A stretch of 64,000 nucleotides of DNA. Origin: Pandoraea communis (lineage in GTDB: Bacteria > Pseudomonadota > Gammaproteobacteria > Burkholderiales > Burkholderiaceae). The DNA lies in contig NZ_CABPSJ010000003.1 in NCBI RefSeq assembly GCF_902459745.1, positions 714,957 to 778,956 on the forward strand. Reading direction: 5' to 3'. A program made the position numbers and the translations under genes. Below are positions 20,255 to 30,106 of this stretch, piece after piece. The first letter of the stretch is position 1. Every line of letters starts with the position of its first letter. The notes beneath the pieces were generated by a model, which worked only from the letters and a program-made list of their open reading frames with translations, was not told the origin of the DNA and did not search any database.

Positions 20255-21402
20255 TCGAAACGCTACGCGAGGCGCCGGTGCGCGACCTCGCGTGGCTATT
20301 GCTGTCTGCCGACCTTCTCAGTGCTACCCGTTTTCCGGCGGCACTCGCCCATTTCGATAGTGTGCAGGCGGCGGCCGATGTGGCGCCCGACGACCCTGCC
20401 ATTTCCGTATCCGGCATCTTGCCGGGGACACTGCCGAGTGTCTCGGAACCGGTCTTCCACTCCCGACTCCTGCACGATTGGCTGCAGGCTTGCGATGCGA
20501 ATCCCGAGCCGTTGCGCGAATTTCTTGCGCGTGGCGAAACCAGCCGGCTGGGGCGTTATGCGGAGCAACTGCTGCATTTCGCGCTAATGCACAGCCCTCG
20601 GTTCGATCTGCTTGCCGCGGGTTTGCAAGTGCGCGATTCGCGGCGGGGCAACATGACGCTCGGCGAGTGCGACTTCCTGCTGACGCGTCGCGCCGACCAC
20701 CAATTGCTTCATTGGGAACTGGCGGTAAAGCTGTACTTGTTCGTGCCGCCGGCGCTCCCGGCGCCGGTGCTCGACGAACGCGCCGCCCAGTTTCATTGGC
20801 TGGGGCCGAATCTGGCCGATAGTCTGGCCGACAAGGTCGCGCGCTTGCTCGGTCATCAACTGCGCCTGACGACACTCGAAGCTGCGCGCAGCGCGTTGCC
20901 TGCCGCCGGGCCATGGCTGCCGCAGGTGTATCTCAAGGGGTGGTTATTCCATCCGCTCACGCAACGCGGGCAGGTGCCGCAGGTGGCGTCTGAATCGCAC
21001 GGTCGAGGCTGGTGGGCGACGCTCGACGAATGGTGGGCGCATGCGCAGTCGACGTCTCACGACGCCGTGGCGTCGGGCGAGCGGCGCTGGGCCATGTTGC
21101 CGCGGGCACGTTGGCTTGCGCCTGCCCGTGTGGACGACTCGGCCGCTTTATCGCTTGCCGCGATACATGTGCGCATCGAGACGCACTGGCGCGAACGTGG
21201 TATCGCCGAGCCATTGTTGATCGTCTCGTTGTCGCAGCGAGCGGGCAAGGAGGGGTGGTTCGAGTGCGAACGAGGATTTATCGTGCCGGACTACTGGGCG
21301 CCGCGCGCTCGCCATCGTATCGAGGAATTGAGCGAGCGGGCCGGTGCGGCGGCGCGTCGTGCGCTTGCGCGCAGTGTGGACGACGGCGCGCCGTCAATCT
21401 GA
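20215..21402 (+). CDS. DUF1853 family protein
   Basis: This protein of about 395 residues matches DUF1853, a family without known activity. Typical segments are LGRYAEQLLHFAL, LGECDFLLTR, HWELAVKLYLF, and WLPQVYLKGWLFHP. The acidic and polar pattern (GECDFL then HWELAVKLY) resembles a nuclease-like core, but this is only suggestive. The start is unclear: TTG at 20182, GTG at 20185 and GTG at 20215 are all in frame, and all overlap the end of the glycosylase gene. It closes the tsaB-rimI-udg run. Confidence 0.8.
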   Translation: MRIDSGQQAYGELIETLREAPVRDLAWLLLSADLLSATRFPAALAHFDSVQAAADVAPDDPAISVSGILPGTLPSVSEPVFHSRLLHDWLQACDANPEPLREFLARGETSRLGRYAEQLLHFALMHSPRFDLLAAGLQVRDSRRGNMTLGECDFLLTRRADHQLLHWELAVKLYLFVPPALPAPVLDERAAQFHWLGPNLADSLADKVARLLGHQLRLTTLEAARSALPAAGPWLPQVYLKGWLFHPLTQRGQVPQVASESHGRGWWATLDEWWAHAQSTSHDAVASGERRWAMLPRARWLAPARVDDSAALSLAAIHVRIETHWRERGIAEPLLIVSLSQRAGKEGWFECERGFIVPDYWAPRARHRIEELSERAGAAARRALARSVDDGAPSI

Positions 21403-21423
21403 TTCGGTGCCCGAGCGGGCGCC

Positions 21424-22248
21424 TCAATCCTTGGGCCAGACCGCGTGGAAGTGATGGACGGGGCCGATGCCGCGACCGATATGAAGCGCGTCGCTGGCGG
21501 CGAGTGCACCATTGAGATACGCCTTGGCGTCGCGCACGGTGTCCGACCAGTTGTCGCGACGGGGACGCAACGCGGCCAGTGCGGCGGAGAGCGTGCAGCC
21601 CGTGCCGTGCGTGTTGTGAGCGGCGATGCGCGGTGCGCTGAATCGTTCGACGCCTGCGGCGCTCACGAGCCAGTCCGGGCTCAGATCGCCGGCGAGATGG
21701 CCTCCCTTGACCAGTACATTGCGGGCACCGAGCGTGCGCAGCGCTTGCGCCTGTTGCTCCATCTCGCTTTCGTCGGTAGCGGGCGCGACACCGAGTAGCG
21801 CGGCGGCTTCCGGCAGATTCGGGGTAATCAGGTCCGCCAGCGGCAGCAGTTCATCGCGCAGCGCGGCAACGGCATCCGGTTGCAGCAACGCGTGACCGCT
21901 CTTCGAAATCATCACGGTATCGAGCACGACGAAGCGCGGTTTGTATCGCCGCAATCCGGCGGCCACCGCGCGCACGACCTCGGCGTTGGCCAGCATGCCG
22001 AGCTTGACCGCATCGACTTCGAGGTCCTGAAACACGGCGTCCATCTGGGCGGTGACAAAGCTCGCCGGCGGTGTGTGGATACCGGTCACGCCTTGCGTAT
22101 TCTGCGCGGTGAGGGCGGTAATCACGCTCGCGCCGTATGCGCCGAGCGCGGAAAACGCCTTGAGGTCGGCTTGGATGCCTGCGCCACCGCTGGAGTCGGA
22201 GCCGGCGATGGTGAGGGCAATGGGTACGGGCGAATGACGCAAATTCAT
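21424..22248 (-). CDS. thiD: Hydroxymethylpyrimidine/phosphomethylpyrimidine kinase ThiD
   Basis: This 274-residue ribokinase-fold enzyme phosphorylates HMP and HMP-P to HMP-PP for thiamine synthesis. The N-terminus [26 protein letters not shown] is diagnostic, and the C-terminal anion hole [15 protein letters not shown] carries the catalytic Asp-equivalent region. The ATG at 22248 begins one base after the stop of lplT, so the two are probably one transcript; a TTG at 22269 is an alternative. No other thiamine gene is in the window. Confidence 0.95.
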   Translation of the reverse strand: MNLRHSPVPIALTIAGSDSSGGAGIQADLKAFSALGAYGASVITALTAQNTQGVTGIHTPPASFVTAQMDAVFQDLEVDAVKLGMLANAEVVRAVAAGLRRYKPRFVVLDTVMISKSGHALLQPDAVAALRDELLPLADLITPNLPEAAALLGVAPATDESEMEQQAQALRTLGARNVLVKGGHLAGDLSPDWLVSAAGVERFSAPRIAAHNTHGTGCTLSAALAALRPRRDNWSDTVRDAKAYLNGALAASDALHIGRGIGPVHHFHAVWPKD

Positions 22249-22249
22249 A

Positions 22250-23542
22250 TCAATGCTTGACTTCGCCAATGAGCGAGACCGAATCGAATTCGCGCTGATT
22301 GGCCTGATGACGCTTCATGACAAGCCACATCGTGCCCGACACAAACACGCCAAACAGAATGATGACGACCCCGACCGGCACGTTGAACCAGATCAGCAGT
22401 GCATAGAGGCACAGCATGATAAGTACGGACAGGTTCTCGTTGAAGTTCTGCACGGCGATGGAGTGGCCGGCCGAGAGCAGCACGTGGCCGCGATGCTGGA
22501 GCAGGGCGTTCATCGGCACCACGAAGAAACCTGCGAGTGCACCGACGATGATGAGGAAGATGTACGCGACGATCAGGTAGAGCGGCACTTTCCACTCGGT
22601 GCCGTACGGCAGCAGATCCTTCGAGAAGAACGCCATCGCCATCACCGCGAGGCCCATGGCGATGCCGACGGGCAACACCGAGAGAGAGCGCTTGAGCGGA
22701 ATACGCGAGGCCGCCAGGATGGCGCCGACGGCGACGCCCACGGCCGATACGGCTTGCAGAATGGCACCTTCGGACAGCGACATGCCGAGCGCTTTTTCGG
22801 CCCAGCGCAGCACGATGAACTGCAAGGTTGCGCCTGCGCCCCAGAACAGTGTGGTGACGGCGAGCGAGATCTGGCCCAGCTTGTCGCGCCAGAGCGTGAC
22901 GAAGCAGTCGGCAAAATCGGAGACGAGTTTGATCGGATTGCGTTCCTGACGCGCATAACGTGCGCCCGTGTCCGGAATGCGCAGATTGAACAGCGCGGCA
23001 ATCACATAAATGGCCATGATGACGACCATCGCGGCCATCGCCGGCGAGCTGATCACCTCAGGAGTGCGCTGGAGAATCCACTCCGATATATGCGGACTGA
23101 TCAGTGTGCCGCCGAGCACTGTGCCGAGAATGATCGAGCTGACGGTGAGGCCTTCGATCCATCCATTCGCGGCGACCAATCTCTCGGCGGGGAGTAGCTC
23201 CGTGAGAATGCCGTACTTCGCGGGCGAGTATGCCGCCGCGCCGAAGCCCACTACGCCATACGCTAAGAGAGGGTGCGAGCCGAACAGCATCAGCAGACAG
23301 CCTGCGACCTTGATCGAGTTGCTGATGAACATGACCTTGCCCTTGGGCATCGAGTCGGCGAAGGCGCCCACGTAAGCGGCAAGAATGACGTACGAGAGAA
23401 CGAAGAAGAGTTTGAGCAGCGGCGTCATCCACTGCGGGGAATGCAAATCTTTGAGGAGTGCGATTGCGGCGATGAGCAATGCATTGTCGGCCAGCGACGA
23501 AAAAAACTGCGCGGCCATGATGGTATAAAAGCCTTTCTTCAT
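22250..23542 (-). CDS. lplT: Lysophospholipid transporter LplT (MFS)
   Basis: This 430-residue major facilitator protein with about twelve hydrophobic segments begins MKKGFYTIMAAQFFSSLADNALLIA, close to known LplT proteins. LplT flips lysophosphatidylethanolamine to the inner leaflet for reacylation. The partner acyltransferase Aas is not next to it here; thiD follows instead. The open frame extends upstream to 23626, but the start at 23542 matches the family N-terminus. Confidence 0.88.
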   Translation of the reverse strand: MKKGFYTIMAAQFFSSLADNALLIAAIALLKDLHSPQWMTPLLKLFFVLSYVILAAYVGAFADSMPKGKVMFISNSIKVAGCLLMLFGSHPLLAYGVVGFGAAAYSPAKYGILTELLPAERLVAANGWIEGLTVSSIILGTVLGGTLISPHISEWILQRTPEVISSPAMAAMVVIMAIYVIAALFNLRIPDTGARYARQERNPIKLVSDFADCFVTLWRDKLGQISLAVTTLFWGAGATLQFIVLRWAEKALGMSLSEGAILQAVSAVGVAVGAILAASRIPLKRSLSVLPVGIAMGLAVMAMAFFSKDLLPYGTEWKVPLYLIVAYIFLIIVGALAGFFVVPMNALLQHRGHVLLSAGHSIAVQNFNENLSVLIMLCLYALLIWFNVPVGVVIILFGVFVSGTMWLVMKRHQANQREFDSVSLIGEVKH

Positions 23543-23880
23543 CGGTACTTGAGTCGATCCCGTGCGGCGTAAAACTTGCGTGTCTCGGTTGTCGGAATCC
23601 GCGGTGCCCGCAAGGGGCTCCCACACGGGAAGAAACCGGGCTTAAACACAGGGGTATCTGCGCACATCAGTCGCTCAAATGTCGCTAATCGACCGTATAT
23701 TCGGTCTTGCAGCCCCCGTGCCGGGCGCCCGTTCGCCCTCGGTCTGAGACCGATATTGTCATCGGGAAAAAGATTTCAGCAAAACAAGTTGTGCGCACGG
23801 CTTTATAACACGAAAATATGCCGATGCGTTATGCCGCCAGCCTGTCCTGGCGAGCTTCTCCTCTGATTCTGTATCCGCCC
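23543..23880. promoter_or_regulatory. Divergent promoter region of lplT and alr
   Basis: This gene-less stretch lies between two divergent genes. A TATAAC at 23804-23809 on the plus strand, 72 bp before the alr ATG, is the only reasonable -10 for alr; no good -35 accompanies it. I saw no hairpin or repeat worth naming. Confidence 0.35.
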
Positions 23881-24951
23881 ATGCCTCGTCCAATCAAAGT
23901 CTCGATTCATACTGCAGCCCTTGCCCATAATCTCGATGTCGCCCGTCGCCATGCCCCGAACGCCAAGGTGTGGGCGGTGGTCAAGGCCAACGCCTACGGG
24001 CACGGCATCGATAACGCATTTCCCGGATTGCGCGACACCGACGGCTTCGGCCTGCTCGATCTCGACGAAGCCGTGCGTCTGCGCGAACTCGGCTGGGCCG
24101 GCCCCATTCTGCTGCTCGAGGGCTTCTTCAAGCCCGAGGATCTGGCGATCGTCGACGAGTACGGTTTGACGACTACCGTGCATAGCGACGAACAGTTGCG
24201 CATGCTGGAGATGGCGCGTCTGAAGAAGCCGCTCAACGTGCAGCTCAAGATGAATTCCGGCATGAACCGCCTCGGCTTCTCTCCCGAGCGCTATCGCGCC
24301 GCATGGGAGCGTGCTCGTGCAATTCCCGGCGTGAGCCAGATCGTGCTGATGACCCACTTCTCCGATGCCGACGGCGCGCGCGGCATTCAGTATCAGATGG
24401 AAGCGTTCGAGCGCGGCGCCCGCGATGTGCCAGGTGAGCGCAGCCTTGCCAATTCCGCCGCCACGCTGTGCTATCCGGAGACGCATGGCGCGTGGGTCCG
24501 TCCCGGCATCATGCTCTATGGCTCCTCGCCGAAGGGGCTCGAGGTCCCGGCGGCGACGTTCGATCTGCAACCGACGATGACGCTCGAAACCGAGTTGATC
24601 GGTATTCAGGAGATTCCGGCGGGCGGCACGGTGGGCTATGGCAGTATCTTTACCGCCGAGACGCCGATGCGCGTGGGCACGGTCGCTTGCGGCTATGCCG
24701 ACGGCTATCCGCGTGTCGCCCCCACTGGCACGCCGATCCTTGTCGACGGTGTGCGCACCCGCACGCTGGGCCGCGTGTCGATGGATATGCTGTCCGTCGA
24801 TCTCACGCCGGTGCCGCAGGCGCGCGTGGGCTCGTCCGTGACGCTCTGGGGGCGTGGACTGAGCATCGACGAGGTTGCGGCCTCGGCAGGCACGCTCGGC
24901 TATGAGCTGATGTGCGCCGTGGCGCGTCGCGTGCCCGTGCACGCGAACTGA
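23881..24951 (+). CDS. alr: Alanine racemase
   Basis: This 356-residue PLP enzyme interconverts L- and D-alanine for peptidoglycan. The PLP lysine is in [10 protein letters not shown] (Lys35) and the second catalytic base is the tyrosine in VGYGSIF (Tyr253). CGYADGYPR and LGRVSMDML are also typical. The ATG at 23881 gives [17 protein letters not shown], the usual N-terminus; an ATG at 23818 would add 21 residues. It is followed 19 bp later by radA, probably co-transcribed. Confidence 0.95.
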   Translation: MPRPIKVSIHTAALAHNLDVARRHAPNAKVWAVVKANAYGHGIDNAFPGLRDTDGFGLLDLDEAVRLRELGWAGPILLLEGFFKPEDLAIVDEYGLTTTVHSDEQLRMLEMARLKKPLNVQLKMNSGMNRLGFSPERYRAAWERARAIPGVSQIVLMTHFSDADGARGIQYQMEAFERGARDVPGERSLANSAATLCYPETHGAWVRPGIMLYGSSPKGLEVPAATFDLQPTMTLETELIGIQEIPAGGTVGYGSIFTAETPMRVGTVACGYADGYPRVAPTGTPILVDGVRTRTLGRVSMDMLSVDLTPVPQARVGSSVTLWGRGLSIDEVAASAGTLGYELMCAVARRVPVHAN

Positions 24952-24970
24952 GCGTCGCCACAGGATTTCC

Positions 24971-26344
24971 ATGGCCAAAGCCAAGACTGTCTACATCTGT
25001 ACCGAATGCGGCGGACAGACACCCAAGTGGGCGGGGCAATGCCCCAACTGCAACGGCTGGAATACGCTCGTCGAGTCGGTGGCGGAAACGACGACGGGTC
25101 ATCGTTATCAATCGCTCGCCAAGAGCACGCCGGTACTTAAGCTGGCGCACATCGAAGCGGCCGACGTGCCGCGCTTCTCCAGCGGCGTGAGCGAGTTTGA
25201 CCGCGTGCTGGGCGGAGGGCTCGTGGCCGGCGGTGTGGTGCTGATCGGCGGCGATCCCGGCATCGGCAAGTCGACCTTGCTGCTCCAATCGCTTGCACAT
25301 CTGGCGCGCGAGCGGCGTGCACTGTATGTCAGCGGCGAAGAGTCGGGCGCGCAGATTGCTTTGCGGGCGCAACGGCTCGGCCTTGGCGCGGCGGGAGAGG
25401 GCGGTGGCGAACTGGACCTGCTCGCGGAAATTCAGCTCGAAAAGATTCTAGGCGCGATCGAGTCCGAAAAGCCCGACGTCGTGGTGATCGATTCGATTCA
25501 GACGGTCTATTCCGAAGCGCTCAGCTCCGCCCCCGGTTCGGTGGCGCAGGTGCGCGAATGCGCGGCGCAGCTCACGCGAACCGCGAAGCAGAGCGGCGTG
25601 ACCGTCATCATGGTCGGCCACGTGACGAAGGAAGGCAGCCTCGCGGGGCCGCGCGTGCTTGAGCACATTGTCGACACGGTGCTGTATTTCGAGGGAGATA
25701 CGCACTCGTCGTATCGGCTGGTACGGGCGTTCAAGAATCGCTTCGGTGCCGTCAACGAGTTGGGTGTGTTTGCGATGACCGAGAAGGGGTTGCGCGGCGT
25801 AGCGAATCCGTCGGCGTTGTTCCTCTCGCAGCATGAACAGAGCGTGCCCGGTTCCTGCGTGCTCGTCACACAAGAGGGCACGCGGCCACTGCTCGTTGAG
25901 GTACAGGCGCTGGTCGATACCGCGCAGGTGCCCAACCCGCGGCGGCTGGCGGTAGGACTTGAGCAGAACCGTCTGGCGATGTTGTTGGCGGTGATGCATC
26001 GCCATGCGGGCATTGCGTGCTTCGATCAGGACGTGTTCCTGAATGCCGTTGGCGGTGTGAAGATCACCGAACCGGCGGCGGATCTGGCGGTGTTGCTGGC
26101 CATTCATTCGTCGCTGCGCAACAAGGCGCTCCCGCGCGGCATCGTGGCGTTCGGCGAAGTCGGGCTGGCGGGGGAGATCCGTCCTAGTCCGCGTGGTCAG
26201 GATCGTCTCAAGGAAGCCGCCAAACTCGGCTTTTCCATTGCGATCATCCCGAAAGCGAACGCGCCGAAACAGCCCATCGACGGCCTCGAAGTGCACGCCG
26301 TCGACCGGCTGGAGCACGCGATTTCGGTGGTCGCGGGGTTGTAA
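24971..26344 (+). CDS. radA: DNA repair protein RadA
   Basis: This 457-residue RecA-like protein has an N-terminal C4 zinc finger (CTECGGQTPKWAGQCPNC, residues about 10-27), Walker A GGDPGIGKST near residue 92, the RadA-specific FKNRFGAVNELGVF motif and a C-terminal Lon-protease-like domain. RadA is a helicase that drives branch migration in recombinational repair. It follows alr and ends at a bidirectional terminator. Confidence 0.97.
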   Translation: MAKAKTVYICTECGGQTPKWAGQCPNCNGWNTLVESVAETTTGHRYQSLAKSTPVLKLAHIEAADVPRFSSGVSEFDRVLGGGLVAGGVVLIGGDPGIGKSTLLLQSLAHLARERRALYVSGEESGAQIALRAQRLGLGAAGEGGGELDLLAEIQLEKILGAIESEKPDVVVIDSIQTVYSEALSSAPGSVAQVRECAAQLTRTAKQSGVTVIMVGHVTKEGSLAGPRVLEHIVDTVLYFEGDTHSSYRLVRAFKNRFGAVNELGVFAMTEKGLRGVANPSALFLSQHEQSVPGSCVLVTQEGTRPLLVEVQALVDTAQVPNPRRLAVGLEQNRLAMLLAVMHRHAGIACFDQDVFLNAVGGVKITEPAADLAVLLAIHSSLRNKALPRGIVAFGEVGLAGEIRPSPRGQDRLKEAAKLGFSIAIIPKANAPKQPIDGLEVHAVDRLEHAISVVAGL

Positions 26345-26364
26345 GCGCGCACGGCTAGCATGAA

Positions 26365-26393
26365 AAAAGCCCGGTCGGATCGACCGGGCTTTT
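26365..26393. terminator. Bidirectional terminator between radA and the ABC-F gene
   Basis: A 13-bp perfect stem (AAAAGCCCGGTCG at 26365-26377 with CGACCGGGCTTTT at 26381-26393) has a 3-base loop. A-rich on the left and T-rich on the right, it serves both convergent genes. Confidence 0.93.
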
Positions 26394-26444
26394 CCTTTGG
26401 CGTCGCGGCATGGACTGCGTCGTGTGGCCGCTGCCGCTATCGGA

Positions 26445-28385
26445 TCAAGCGATCTGCTCGAGGGCTTCCTGGGCTTCGAGCCATTCGGCTTCCACGTCCG
26501 AGAGCTTTGCCGTGACGTCGGCCTGTTGCTTGAGGCTATCGGTCAGCAAGGCCTTCCTGGCGTCTTCATAGGTGCTGCTGTCCGCGAGGATAGCGTCGAG
26601 CCGGGCTTTTTCGTCCGAGAGCTTCGCGATGGACTGCTCCAGCTTCTCGATCTTCCTTTGCAGCGGCTTGCGCAGTTGTGACAGCCGCTGACGTTCCTGC
26701 GCCTCGGCACGCTTCTGATCCTTGCGGTTGACGCCGTCGGCACCGTCGCTACCTTCGCCATTGCCGCTGCTGGCGTCTCGTGCTGCCGCACGTTGGTCGG
26801 CTGCGTGTTGCAGCAACCAATCGCGGTAGTCATCGAGATCGCCGTCAAACGGCTGCACTTCGCCGCCGGCCACCAGCAGAAACTGATCCGTGGTCGCGCG
26901 CAGCAAGTGCCGATCGTGCGAGACGAGAATCAGCGTGCCGTCGAACTGGGCGAGCGCCATCGTGAGGGCATGGCGCGTCTCGAGATCCAGATGGTTGGTC
27001 GGTTCATCGAGCAACAGCAGGTTCGGCTTGCGCCAGATGATGAGCGCCAGCGCCAGACGCGCCTTCTCGCCACCGGAGAACGGCGCAATCGACGACGTCG
27101 CCATATCGCCGCGGAAGTTGAATCCGCCAAGAAAGTCGCGCAATTCCTGTTCGCGCGTGTCGGGGGCGAGGCGTTGCAAATGCTGCAACGGAGAATCGTC
27201 ATGGCGCAGGGTTTCGACCTGGTGCTGGGCGAAATAGCCGATCTGCAAGCCCTTGCCGGTCTTCACCTCACCCGCCAGTGGCGCAAGCGTGCCGGCGAGT
27301 GTTTTGATGAGCGTCGATTTGCCCTGACCGTTGGCGCCCAGCAGGCCGATACGCTGTTCGTTCTGCACCGACATCGTGACATGCGGGAGGATGACCTTCT
27401 CGCTGCCGTCTTCGAGCGGATAGCCGCAACGCACCGCATCAAGCACGAGCATCGGGTTCGGCGCGCTGTCGGCCGGACGGAACTCGAACGTAAACGGCGA
27501 CGCGATATGCGCGGGCGCGATGCGCTCCATCTTTTCGAGCGCCTTCATTCGGCTCTGCGCCTGACGCGCCTTCGTTGCCTTGGCCTTGAAGCGCGTGATG
27601 AACGATTCAAGGTGCGCAATCGTCTTCTGCTGCTTGTCGAACGCGCTTTGTTGCAGCACCAGTTGCTGGCCGCGCAGAATCTCGAACTGGCTGTAGTTGC
27701 CGCCGTAACGCTTGATCTGTTGATTCTCGATATGCAGTGTGACGTTGCAGACTTCGTCGAGAAACTCGCGATCGTGTGAGATCACGATCAGCGTGCCGGG
27801 GTATCGCTTGAGCCAGTCTTCGAGCCAGACGATGGCGTCGAGATCCAGGTGATTGGTCGGTTCGTCGAGCAGCAATAGATCGGACGGGCACATGAGCGCC
27901 TGCGCCAGATTCAGGCGCATGCGCCATCCGCCCGAGAAACTGGCGACAGGCAACTGCGTTTGCGCAAGCGTGAAGCCGAGTCCGAGCAGCAGGGCTTCGC
28001 CACGGGCGGGGGCCGTGTAGCCGTCTGCGTCGGCGAAGGCGGCGTGCGCCTCGGCTTGCGCGTGACCGTCATGCGCAGCTTCGGCGGCCGCGATGGTTGC
28101 TTCGATCTCGCGCAGCCGCGTGTCGCCGTCGAGCACATAGTCGAGGGCAGTGCGCTCGACGGCAGGTGTCTCCTGCATCACGTGGGCGACGCGCCAGCTG
28201 CTGGGCACGAAGACATCGCCGCCATCGGCGTGCAACTGACCGCGCAGCAACGCGAAGAGGGTGGATTTACCCGCGCCGTTGGCGCCGACGAGGCCAACGC
28301 GCTCGCCTGGATTGAGCGTTACGGAGGTGTCCTCGAAGAGCGGCTTGGTGCCGCGTGCGAGGGTGAGATGTTCGAATCGGATCAC
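26445..28385 (-). CDS. ABC-F family ATPase (YheS-like)
   Basis: This 646-residue protein has two ABC ATPase domains without membrane segments. Walker A motifs are GANGAGKST (near residue 35) and GANGQGKST (near 345), and signatures are FSGGWRMRL and FSGGEKARL. A linker with KQQKTIAHLESFITRFKAKATKARQAQSR joins the domains, and a C-terminal coiled coil follows (about 560-646). Length and ends fit YheS of E. coli. ABC-F proteins bind the ribosomal E site and help stalled translation; the exact role of YheS is less clear. Confidence 0.92.
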   Translation of the reverse strand: MIRFEHLTLARGTKPLFEDTSVTLNPGERVGLVGANGAGKSTLFALLRGQLHADGGDVFVPSSWRVAHVMQETPAVERTALDYVLDGDTRLREIEATIAAAEAAHDGHAQAEAHAAFADADGYTAPARGEALLLGLGFTLAQTQLPVASFSGGWRMRLNLAQALMCPSDLLLLDEPTNHLDLDAIVWLEDWLKRYPGTLIVISHDREFLDEVCNVTLHIENQQIKRYGGNYSQFEILRGQQLVLQQSAFDKQQKTIAHLESFITRFKAKATKARQAQSRMKALEKMERIAPAHIASPFTFEFRPADSAPNPMLVLDAVRCGYPLEDGSEKVILPHVTMSVQNEQRIGLLGANGQGKSTLIKTLAGTLAPLAGEVKTGKGLQIGYFAQHQVETLRHDDSPLQHLQRLAPDTREQELRDFLGGFNFRGDMATSSIAPFSGGEKARLALALIIWRKPNLLLLDEPTNHLDLETRHALTMALAQFDGTLILVSHDRHLLRATTDQFLLVAGGEVQPFDGDLDDYRDWLLQHAADQRAAARDASSGNGEGSDGADGVNRKDQKRAEAQERQRLSQLRKPLQRKIEKLEQSIAKLSDEKARLDAILADSSTYEDARKALLTDSLKQQADVTAKLSDVEAEWLEAQEALEQIA

Positions 28386-28559
28386 GAAAAAGGCCGAAGG
28401 GAAAGCGGGTCAGTTCGTCCTGAGTCCGCGTGGCGAGCCGGGTATCGCCGACCCAACGGGGAGCGAACGAGCCGTGCATCGAAACCGTGGTGCGGGGGGA
28501 CGGCAAAACCGGCATTTTACCGGTCTGAGCGCATGAAAGCGATGCGCACCCCGCCGCGC

Positions 28560-29987
28560 CTACAGAATTGGGGCGAAAAGCCGCGCCAGACGCATCACAA
28601 TCTGACGCCATCTCGGAATCTTCCGGAAATCGTCCTTGTTCAGCAGGGCGGCCTGCTCGAAGTCGTGCGTCAGCATGTACGCGACGTCGTCGGCGAAGGC
28701 GCGGTCAACGGTGAGCAGCATGATTTCGAAGTTGAGACGGAACGACCGGTTGTCGAGATTGGCGCTGCCGACGGCGGCTGCGCTGTCATCGATCAGCACG
28801 ACTTTCTGGTGAAGGAAGCCATGTTGATAGCGATAGACGTGGATGCCGCTGCGCGCGGCCTCGAACGCGTACGAGGTGGTCGCCTCGAACACGACATAGT
28901 GATCGGCCCGATCCGGGATCAGAATGCGCACGTCTACGCCGCGCAGCACCGCCAGACGCAACGCGGAGAACACGGCTTCATCGGGCACGAAGTAGGGCGT
29001 GGTGAGCCAGACTCGCTTCTGTGCGGCGTTGACGGCGGTGACAAAGAAGAGGGACGACGTCTCCAATCGGTCAGCAGGGCCGCTCGGCACGACCTGACAG
29101 TGCATGTCTTCGCCGGAGGCGGCTGGCAGGCGGTTGAGTTCCGGTACCGTACCCGTGCTCCAGTGCCAGTCTTCGGCAAATGCGCGCTGGATACCCACCA
29201 CCGCAGGTCCACGCACGGAGATATGCGTATCGCGCCATGGGGCCAACGGCGGTTTCTCGCCGAGATACTCGACCCCGACGTTGTGTCCGCCGATAAACGC
29301 TTCGTTGCCGTCGATCACCACGATCTTGCGGTGATTGCGAAAGTTGAGCTGAAAGCGGTTGACGAAAATGCCGCGTTTCGCAGCCGCGAACTCGTGCACC
29401 GTCACACCGCCCAGGCGCAGCTTCTCGCAATAGCTGCTCGGCAGATCGTGGCTGCCGATACGATCGTAGAGGAAGTACACCTTCACGCCCGTCGCGGCGC
29501 GCGCGAGCAGACGCGCGGACAAGGCGCGTCCGAGCGCGTCGTCCTTGACGATGAAGAACTGAACGACGACGTAGTCACGCGCGCGATCGATAGCGGCAAA
29601 GATGGCGTCGAACGTGGCCCGGCCGTTCACCAGCAGACGCACCCGATTGCCCGCCACGAACGACATCCCCGTCATGGCGGTAAGCGCGGCAAACTCCGGG
29701 TGCGCTTCCATCGCGACGGGCGGCTCACCGCTCCACTGCGTTTCGCCCATGCGTGATTGCAGCGCCTCGTTGCGCGCACGGCGCGCCTCGACATAGCCGA
29801 TGAATTTCGACCGGCCAAGGAACAGATAGGGGATGAGGGTGAGGTAGGGTATCGTCACGAGCGATACTGCCCATGCCACCGCGCCTTGCGACGTCCGTAC
29901 CGTTAGAACGGCATGGATGGCGGCGATGGCTCCCATCACGTGAAGACAGGCGACGGCAAAGCCGACGTCGAGCAAATTGAACGCCAT
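28560..29987 (-). CDS. cls: Cardiolipin synthase (phospholipase D type)
   Basis: This 475-residue enzyme has two N-terminal transmembrane helices and two HKD motifs: NHRKIVVIDGNEAFIGGHNVG and HQKVVLIDDSAAAVGSANLDNRSF. It condenses two phosphatidylglycerols, or a related pair, into cardiolipin. The N-terminal segment AVAWAVSLVTIPYLTLIPYLFLGRSKF is typical of ClsA. It is on the minus strand between the prmB end and the ABC-F gene, with no strong operon link. Confidence 0.93.
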   Translation of the reverse strand: MAFNLLDVGFAVACLHVMGAIAAIHAVLTVRTSQGAVAWAVSLVTIPYLTLIPYLFLGRSKFIGYVEARRARNEALQSRMGETQWSGEPPVAMEAHPEFAALTAMTGMSFVAGNRVRLLVNGRATFDAIFAAIDRARDYVVVQFFIVKDDALGRALSARLLARAATGVKVYFLYDRIGSHDLPSSYCEKLRLGGVTVHEFAAAKRGIFVNRFQLNFRNHRKIVVIDGNEAFIGGHNVGVEYLGEKPPLAPWRDTHISVRGPAVVGIQRAFAEDWHWSTGTVPELNRLPAASGEDMHCQVVPSGPADRLETSSLFFVTAVNAAQKRVWLTTPYFVPDEAVFSALRLAVLRGVDVRILIPDRADHYVVFEATTSYAFEAARSGIHVYRYQHGFLHQKVVLIDDSAAAVGSANLDNRSFRLNFEIMLLTVDRAFADDVAYMLTHDFEQAALLNKDDFRKIPRWRQIVMRLARLFAPIL

Positions 29988-30066
29988 GACGGACTACCTT
30001 CCTCCATGCCGAGAGTCGCGCGGACCCGGGAACCCGAGTGTAACCGGGGTACGTGGACTTAGACGA

Positions 30067-30090
30067 GGGCTCGCGGCAAAACGCGAGCCC
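30067..30090 (-). other. Hairpin downstream of prmB
   Basis: A 9-bp perfect stem (30067-30075 with 30082-30090, GGGCTCGCG/CGCGAGCCC) lies 17 bp after the prmB stop. There is no T tract on either side, so it is more likely an RNA-stabilising or factor-dependent end than an intrinsic terminator. Confidence 0.6.
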
Positions 30091-30106
30091 CGAGGGAGTT
30101 ACTGCA

